Shown here piece after piece: positions 7,860 through 11,920 of a DNA stretch of 11,920 nucleotides. Below the pieces are notes generated by a model. That model was not told the DNA's origin. It worked only from the letters and a program-made list of their open reading frames with translations, and ran no database searches. The DNA comes from Actinobacteria bacterium 13_1_40CM_66_12 (GTDB lineage Bacteria > Chloroflexota > Dormibacteria > Dormibacterales > Dormibacteraceae). How positions within the stretch are numbered: the stretch's first letter is position 1; every line of letters starts with the position of its first letter. The translations under genes and the position numbers were made by a program. The stretch is from the NCBI GenBank assembly GCA_001917895.1, contig MNEW01000042.1, forward strand, positions 1 through 11,920, given 5' to 3'.

Positions 7860-8651
7860 CTAAGGGGTCGTGAAGTGCCACTTGGCGTCCACCTCGCGCG
7901 GTCCGACACCGGCCGCCGACGACAGCTTCGGGCATGCCGGATCGGGCTGGTTCGGCGTCGGCTCGTAGTCCTTGAACGATTCGAGGTTGTACTTGAGGAC
8001 GGCATTGTTCAAGAACCAGAAGAGGAACTCCGAATCACACGGCGTCATCAGGAGGGTGAGGCTGCTTGTTACCTGCTGACCGCTGGCGGTGGATCCCGTC
8101 GCGGGCCCGACTCTGATGACGTCAAGGTTTCGAAACACCGTCCGGACGACGGGCACCCCGGGGCTGGCGCCGAACACCGATGAGTTCACGGTGGCGAGCA
8201 CGGTGATGCGGTCGCCGAGCTGGACGTATCCGCCCACGCCGACCTGCTCAGATGTCGGCACCGTGACCGCCACGAAGCCAGTCGGGATGGGCAGGTACGT
8301 GACATCGCTGCTGCTGAGCAGGTCAGGGGATTGGGCAATCAGGTTGGCGGTGACCGGTGAGTCGGCCGGAATGTCGACCCGCGCGCCCTTCCCGGCGACC
8401 GCGTTGACGTCGAAGAATGCCTGGGGCGGGACCGGTGTCACCACCTTCATAGTCAGGTCCGACGATTGGATCTTCGTGCGTGCGCCGATCGCGTTCTTGG
8501 CCACCACGATCTTGGTGCCGGCGGGGTTGTTCGAGAAGAATAGGGGCAGGCTGGCGACCCCGGCGGCGGTCGCAAAAGCCAGAACGGCGAGGACGGTGCC
8601 GATGACGATGTAGGTCCTGCCGCGCCGCGGCCGGCCGATCTCAGAGGCCAC
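7860..8651 (-). CDS. cpaB: CpaB/RcpC-like Flp pilus assembly protein
   Basis: A 263-residue protein from GTG 8651, with AAGGG about seven bases before it. A basic N-terminus (RPRRGR) leads into a signal anchor at about 14-37. A SAF-type domain follows at about 45-108 (TKIVVAKNAIGARTKIQSSD, then GKGARVDIPADSPVT), then the CpaB/RcpC domain with FVAVTVPTSEQVGVGGYVQ, GDRITVLATV and a late SLTLLMTP strand. CpaB proteins act outside the inner membrane in Tad pilus assembly, and their SAF domain is thought to bind cell-wall sugars. The end is unusual: after SLTLLMTP the usual helix is replaced by an aromatic-rich stretch, and it holds the only two cysteines, C205 and C240, a possible disulfide. It follows a structured 329-base spacer, so it may have its own transcription start. 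Confidence 0.9.
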   Translation of the reverse strand: MASEIGRPRRGRTYIVIGTVLAVLAFATAAGVASLPLFFSNNPAGTKIVVAKNAIGARTKIQSSDLTMKVVTPVPPQAFFDVNAVAGKGARVDIPADSPVTANLIAQSPDLLSSSDVTYLPIPTGFVAVTVPTSEQVGVGGYVQLGDRITVLATVNSSVFGASPGVPVVRTVFRNLDVIRVGPATGSTASGQQVTSSLTLLMTPCDSEFLFWFLNNAVLKYNLESFKDYEPTPNQPDPACPKLSSAAGVGPREVDAKWHFTTP

Positions 8652-8682
8652 GGGAGACCCTTGGAGTGGTGTTAAGTGGGCG

Positions 8683-8764
8683 TTTCACGGTGCACATGAT
8701 GCGCGATGTGCACGCGATTTCAGGTGTCCTCGACAAGCAGCAGGGACTTAGCGGAGCAAATTCA
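8683..8764. repeat. Palindromic repeat, copy 1 (about 82 bp)
   Basis: The first 31 bases (8683-8713, beginning TTTCACGGTGCACATGATG) match 8900-8930 at 30 of 31 positions. Similarity continues more weakly through TTTCAGG, an AAG...ACTT segment and AAATTCA (8758-8764). Inside, GTGCACAT (8690-8697) and ATGTGCAC (8706-8713) form a perfect 8-bp stem with an 8-base loop. The distal hairpin preserved in copy 2 is degenerate here. This looks like the older of two copies of one element; mobility is inferred. Confidence 0.7.
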
Positions 8765-8787
8765 GGGGAGCGCCAGGTGGGGCTTAA

Positions 8788-8806
8788 GGCCGGATTTACT
8801 CCGGCC
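8788..8806. other. Perfect hairpin in the spacer
   Basis: GGCCGGA (8788-8794) and TCCGGCC (8800-8806) pair perfectly around the five-base loop TTTAC. On the minus strand, the direction of the pilus transcript, the sequence after it is TTAAGCCCC, which is not a U-tract. It could be a processing or attenuation hairpin; the function is unknown. Confidence 0.55.
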
Positions 8807-8865
8807 GTCCCCCAACCGTGCCACCTTCCAAGCGCCTCCAAGCGTGGCCGAGGAGAGGGGTGGGT

Positions 8866-8898
8866 TCCGCGGCGGGGGACATCTGTCCCCCCCGCGAA
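8866..8898. other. Strong GC hairpin in the spacer
   Basis: GGGGGAC (8874-8880) pairs with GTCCCCC (8885-8891) around ATCT, and flanking TTCCGCG (8866-8871 region) and CGCGAA (8893-8898) allow the stem to extend past a small bulge. It abuts repeat copy 2. Stable in either strand's RNA; no U-tract follows. Role unknown, possibly transcript stabilisation or termination. Confidence 0.55.
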
Positions 8899-8982
8899 TT
8901 TTCACGGTGCACATGATGCGCGATGCGCACCCTTTTTCAGGGGTTCCCCGCGAAGTCGCCAGACTTCGTGGGGTGAAAATTC
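8896..8982. repeat. Outer 10-bp inverted repeat enclosing copy 2
   Basis: GAATTTTCAC (8896-8905) and GTGAAAATTC (8973-8982) are perfect inverted repeats separated by 67 bases, which contain the repeat stem-loop and the 8946-8973 hairpin. They could be terminal inverted repeats of a miniature element, or the closing stem of a branched RNA. The right arm covers two bases of the TadE/G-like stop codon on the minus strand. Confidence 0.65.
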
Positions 8983-8983
8983 A
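8900..8983. repeat. Palindromic repeat, copy 2 (about 84 bp)
   Basis: Direct-orientation partner of the copy at 8683, offset by 217 bases at its left end and 219 at its right end (AAATTCA, 8977-8983). GTGCACAT (8907-8914) pairs with ATGCGCAC (8923-8930). The single change relative to copy 1 (C at 8926 instead of T at 8709) gives a G-U wobble in minus-strand RNA but an A-C mismatch in plus-strand RNA. The copy ends exactly at the stop codon of the TadE/G-like gene. Confidence 0.7.
8946..8973 (-). terminator. Hairpin just after the TadE/G-like stop (possible attenuator or terminator)
   Basis: CCCC (8946-8949) plus CGAAGTC (8951-8957) pair with GACTTCG (8962-8968) plus GGGG (8970-8973) around a four-base loop, with one G/T mismatch inside: 11 pairs in all. 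In the pilus transcript it lies eight bases past the stop codon. It lacks a following U-tract, so partial termination, a polarity step or 3'-end protection is as likely as full termination. Confidence 0.45.
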
Positions 8984-11314
8984 CTCTATGAGAACCGCTT
9001 CAACCAGGGCGGTGCTGATGCCGGCGTCGCTCCCAACCGCAGTCGCCGCCCCCACTGCCGCGGACATCGTGAGGGTGCCGCAGGACACCGAGCCGGCGAT
9101 CGTGCTGGTGCCGTTCACGCTGTCCGAGCAGGTGCCCGGCCAGTAGATCGACCCGAGCAGCCAGGCATGCACGGCTGCGCCCGCGATCGCGATCTGGCCG
9201 GCAATCGCGCCCGGCGCATAGATGAGGAGGTTCGAGCAGGCCCGGTCTCCGGCCGGGCACCAGGAGGCGCCTCCCAGACAGCTGGCCGCGTCGGCAGCCG
9301 CGGGTGCGTTCAAGCACGGGGCGGCGAGCCAGGTCAGGTTGTTAGGCGAGTCCGCGCCCGCGTTGGGCGGACACGGAGACAGCGAGCAAGGCGCCGACCC
9401 GAACTGGCATGAGCCCGCGCACGTGGCACCGCCTCCGACAGCGCAGGTCCCAGATGAGAACCCGGCCTGGTTGACGAACTCCATCGTGACGTCCTTCGCG
9501 AGCAGCGTGCCGCCTCCCAGGCAGACGCCGCCCCCACTGGTGAAGTTCACTCCGTTGTATCCGTTGAAGTAGTAGAAGCCGGGGTCGAACACGACGCCCG
9601 ACGCGCCCGCGGCGGGTTTGAACGACGCGATCACGACCGCCCAGGTCGTCGCCACCGTGCTGTTCAGCGTCTCGGTTGCCACTGCCGCCGGCAGGTCGAC
9701 CCTGTACTCAGCCGTGAAGCCATCTGGAGGGTCGTTGGCGAGGCTGTTCCAGCCTGCTCCCTGAGTGACCACCTGGCCTGGCACTGCCTCGAGCACCCCG
9801 ACGTCAGTGATGACGAGTTCGTTCGCCGATGCCGTGGCACCGACGGTCGACACTGTGGCGGCATTCTGGTTCACGCCGATCGCGGTGTTGCCGGTCTTGT
9901 CCAAGGGCGCAACTGTCGCCACGTTTCGCCACTCAGTCATCTGGGCGGTCGAGTCGATGCTGGCCGGGTTGACAGTGAAAGTAGCGTTGGCGATCCCGCC
10001 GGGATTGTTCGGGTAGTACCAGATCTCGGTTCGAGGACTGAGTCCAGACTGGCTGGGGACGCCGGCCTGCACCCAGCCTGCCGGCGCTGTGAAACCTGAT
10101 GGGGTGGCGTCGGACCGGATGTCTGCCACCAAAAGAGTGCCGGCTGTGCTCGCGGCGGGCAACGTCGGGGTGAGGAAGTGTCTGGCAGTGACGGTCGGTC
10201 CAGCCTGGACGCTGGATATGCCGCCGCTCAGCGAGGCCATGTTGAGGTAGCCGTAGCAACTGGGCTTGAAGTGGTAGTAGCCGGTGGCGTCCTTGTTCGG
10301 CGCGGGCGCGAGCCCAGTGCCCACGGTGATTCCGCCGACAACTATGTTTGGATAAGTCCCCGCGGACGAGCAGGCGGCTCCGCCGGTGCCTTGGAGCGTC
10401 GCGATCGCGGCCGCGTCTGCGTTGGGGTCCGGGGGCAGAAGTGTGGACACGGGCGGCACCGGCTGCGGCGCCACGCCCGCCGCGCACGGGTTGCCGTTGA
10501 TCGCCACATCGCCGGCCGACAGGAATTGGCTCGTGCCCGTGGTGCCGCAGGCGGGATTGACGTGACCCGAGACCTCGGCGCCGTCGGAACAGATGGCGTT
10601 GCTCGAGCCGGCGTTCAAGCCCGCGGCGCACGCGCCTCCTCCGCCGACCCAGCCCTGGCCGTCGGTGTAGACGGTCACGTTCCCCAGGTCGGAGTACGTG
10701 CTAGAGGGGGCGTCGAACCGCGTGTGCGCGTAGAAAGCGCAGCTGCCGGCTCTGGCGATCGCGTTCTGCGCCACGATGCTGCCGGCGATGTTGACCTGCC
10801 CGCCGGTGCAGGACAGGGTCGTGGCGGAGATCGCAGGCACCGATCCGGCAAGCTGCTGAGCCACGGCACGCCGCGTCACTGTGGTGTTGCTCGCCCCGAG
10901 CTGGCCGCCGAACGAGATCGGGAGGCTCAAGCTGAGGACCACCTCGACCTGCTGCTGATGGGCCCGGTACGGGTAGTTGTACGTCGCGCTGAGTCCGCCG
11001 GCAAATGTGTCCGTGCCCTTGTACGGGGTTGCGCATGTGCCTGGCGTGATGGCCAAGGCGCCGGTACGCGTTTTCCGGGTGGCGAGAAAGTTGTCCGCCT
11101 CGGTGATGACCGCGTTCGCCTTCGCGGCATTGCAGCTGATGCCGATCGTCAATGCGGAGTCGAGCGCCGTCGAATCCGCGAGCTCCTGGAGCTGGTTCTT
11201 CTGCCAGACGACCGAGCCCGCGAGCAGGATCAAAGCCGCTGAGCCGATCAGCGCCAGGAGCGCGACGGCAACGATCACCATCACCTGCCCCCGTTGTCGG
11301 GGAGAGGAGCGCAT
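8981..11314 (-). CDS. Large TadE/TadG-like secreted or surface protein of the pilus operon
   Basis: A 777-residue protein. ATG 11314 overlaps the upstream stop (TGATG); an in-frame start at 11398 is open but lies inside the tadE-like gene and adds a non-signal N-terminus. Residues 1-55 are the Tad/TadG-type N-terminus: SSPRQRGQ, a transmembrane helix at about 10-34, then LQELADSTALDSAL. It lacks a Glu at +5 after the Gly, so it is not a typical processed pseudopilin. The rest is outside the membrane and rich in Gly, Ala and Cys: I count 22 cysteines. Repetitive IAGSIVAQNAI and IAGQIAIAG strands suggest a beta-helix-like body. Residues about 369-567 form a separate beta-rich module without any cysteine (none between C353 and C598). 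No vWA domain is seen, unlike classical TadG. Its function is probably pilus-associated surface display or adhesion, which is inference. Confidence 0.85.
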   Translation of the reverse strand: MRSSPRQRGQVMVIVAVALLALIGSAALILLAGSVVWQKNQLQELADSTALDSALTIGISCNAAKANAVITEADNFLATRKTRTGALAITPGTCATPYKGTDTFAGGLSATYNYPYRAHQQQVEVVLSLSLPISFGGQLGASNTTVTRRAVAQQLAGSVPAISATTLSCTGGQVNIAGSIVAQNAIARAGSCAFYAHTRFDAPSSTYSDLGNVTVYTDGQGWVGGGGACAAGLNAGSSNAICSDGAEVSGHVNPACGTTGTSQFLSAGDVAINGNPCAAGVAPQPVPPVSTLLPPDPNADAAAIATLQGTGGAACSSAGTYPNIVVGGITVGTGLAPAPNKDATGYYHFKPSCYGYLNMASLSGGISSVQAGPTVTARHFLTPTLPAASTAGTLLVADIRSDATPSGFTAPAGWVQAGVPSQSGLSPRTEIWYYPNNPGGIANATFTVNPASIDSTAQMTEWRNVATVAPLDKTGNTAIGVNQNAATVSTVGATASANELVITDVGVLEAVPGQVVTQGAGWNSLANDPPDGFTAEYRVDLPAAVATETLNSTVATTWAVVIASFKPAAGASGVVFDPGFYYFNGYNGVNFTSGGGVCLGGGTLLAKDVTMEFVNQAGFSSGTCAVGGGATCAGSCQFGSAPCSLSPCPPNAGADSPNNLTWLAAPCLNAPAAADAASCLGGASWCPAGDRACSNLLIYAPGAIAGQIAIAGAAVHAWLLGSIYWPGTCSDSVNGTSTIAGSVSCGTLTMSAAVGAATAVGSDAGISTALVEAVLIE

Positions 11315-11920
11315 CAGTATTCCATTCGCTCGACCGACTGCGAATCGAACGTGATGGTCGAAGGCAGGCCGAGCAGGCGGGCGAGGACCGGCTGCCACTT
11401 CAGCTTCAGGTCGACCACCGCGAGGTGATTCCCGGAGGTACGCACATAGGCCCCGTTGGCGGCGGCGCAGGTCGGACAGCTCCAGCGAGGATTCGGACCC
11501 GACGTATCGATCTCGTAGATGAAGACGTAGACCGTATTGGTGTTGGTCCCGCCCGCGAGGGCGATGGTGCCCGGGAGCGCGGGGTTGGCGTTCGCCGTGT
11601 AGGTACCGTCGCTCGCCGGCGCCGCGCTGATCGAGGCGGAGTCGTGGTACACGACCTGCACCCCCAGCGGGTCGAGGAGGTGCGCGCCGTTGATCAGCGG
11701 GTTCAGCGAACAGGGCGTGGTGAGCGCAGTGCAGTTCGGCGGCAGCGTGTTGGAGCCGCTGTAGTAGGTGAGGGCGGCCTGACGGGCGGTGTCTCTCGAC
11801 GCGCCGGACAGGAGCGAATAGAGGAGGAGCCCGCGGCCCATGTCCACGGTGGCGCCGATGATCAGAAGGAGGACTGGCGCGACGAGCGCAAATTCGACCA
11901 GGGCTTGCCCTGAGTGCCGC
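11314..11920 (-). CDS. TadE-like pseudopilin (5' end beyond window)
   Basis: 201 codons are visible, open to the right edge. The visible N-terminus reads RHSGQALVEFALVAPVLLLI, which matches the TadE consensus: a Gly followed by QALVEF, placing Glu at +5 of a type IV prepilin cleavage site, then a hydrophobic helix and the DMGRGLLLYSLLSGASRDTA segment. TadE and TadF are pseudopilins trimmed by the TadV peptidase and needed for Flp pilus assembly. Few residues can be missing, because the family motif sits near the start. The remainder is extracellular, with cysteine pairs NCTALTTPC and CPTC. The stop TGA 11316-11314 shares one base with the next ATG, so translation is coupled. GTG 11847 is internal to the helix and is not the start. 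Confidence 0.9.
   Translation of the reverse strand, partial: RHSGQALVEFALVAPVLLLIIGATVDMGRGLLLYSLLSGASRDTARQAALTYYSGSNTLPPNCTALTTPCSLNPLINGAHLLDPLGVQVVYHDSASISAAPASDGTYTANANPALPGTIALAGGTNTNTVYVFIYEIDTSGPNPRWSCPTCAAANGAYVRTSGNHLAVVDLKLKWQPVLARLLGLPSTITFDSQSVERMEY

Larger units (their letters stand above)
8652..8980 (-). other. Structured non-coding spacer inside the pilus operon
   Basis: These 329 bases separate the TadE/G-like gene from cpaB. I find no credible gene in them. The minus-strand frames are short, and the plus-strand frames crossing them are fragments that continue antisense to the pilus genes. The stretch holds two diverged copies of a palindromic repeat, two more strong hairpins, and a long outer inverted repeat, each listed separately. 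No promoter for cpaB is convincing, but a promoter, attenuator or processing site is likely somewhere here given the gap size in an otherwise tight operon. Confidence 0.7.

Noticed and set aside
8683..8983. CRISPR-like array
   Set aside because: Only two repeat copies, about 186 bases apart and diverged, with hairpins in the intervening sequence; no regular spacers and no cas genes.
8641..9412. Small frames across the operon spacer (minus 8641-8841; plus 8666-9412 and 8706-9146)
   Set aside because: They run through the palindromic repeats and antisense to the TadE/G-like gene; no ribosome site or recognisable protein features.
10178..11242. A 354-codon plus-strand open frame
   Set aside because: Antisense to the TadE/G-like gene; low-complexity Arg/Gly/Ala/Val composition typical of high-GC shadow frames.
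11315..11398. A 28-residue N-terminal extension of the TadE/G-like protein
   Set aside because: It lies within the coding sequence of the tadE-like gene and would place the signal helix inside; ATG 11314 at the TGATG overlap fits the family N-terminus.

Overview
The window is high-GC bacterial DNA. GTG starts are frequent (rel, the fusion gene, tadB, cpaB and probably the sensor), and genes are packed end to start. The gene content (a long Rel, Tad-type pilus genes with cysteine-rich secreted parts, a multi-GAF sensor) would fit a soil Chloroflexota, Dormibacterota or actinobacterial-type genome. That placement is inference from style and content; no marker here fixes the phylum.

Layout. (1) 1-2077, minus strand: the N-terminal 692 codons of a membrane sensor with four predicted transmembrane helices and a chain of at least four GAF domains; its output domain lies beyond the left edge. 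(2) 2078-2102: a very short divergent gap. The surrounding 2050-2093 carries a direct repeat, nested inverted repeats and a possible -10 element. (3) 2103-5865, plus strand: a tight three-gene operon of rel (bifunctional (p)ppGpp synthetase/hydrolase), an SRPBCC-GNAT fusion protein, and a metallo-beta-lactamase-fold hydrolase. The genes overlap by four bases at each junction (GTGA, then CTGA), and the hydrolase appears to start at CTG. (4) 5866-5952: a convergent gap with an imperfect hairpin. (5) 5953-11920, minus strand: a Tad-type pilus or secretion operon read leftward: tadE-like pseudopilin (5' end cut by the window) -> large TadE/G-like secreted protein -> 329-bp structured non-coding spacer -> cpaB -> tadB -> tadC.

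How it fits together. The rel operon would set alarmone levels in response to starvation. The two enzymes coupled to it have no assignable substrate. The divergent GAF sensor may share the regulatory region with rel. The Tad cluster has an inner-membrane platform (TadB, TadC), a CpaB periplasmic/outer assembly protein, a pseudopilin and a large surface protein. The motor ATPase (TadA/CpaF), TadZ/CpaE, prepilin peptidase and major pilin are all absent from the window, and there is no room for the ATPase at its usual place just before tadB.

Most unusual items: a diverged pair of palindromic repeats of about 83 bp, plus further strong hairpins, between the TadE/G-like gene and cpaB, with one copy running into the TadE/G-like stop codon; a cysteine-free module of about 200 residues set inside the otherwise cysteine-rich TadE/G-like protein; and the SRPBCC-GNAT fusion embedded in the rel operon.
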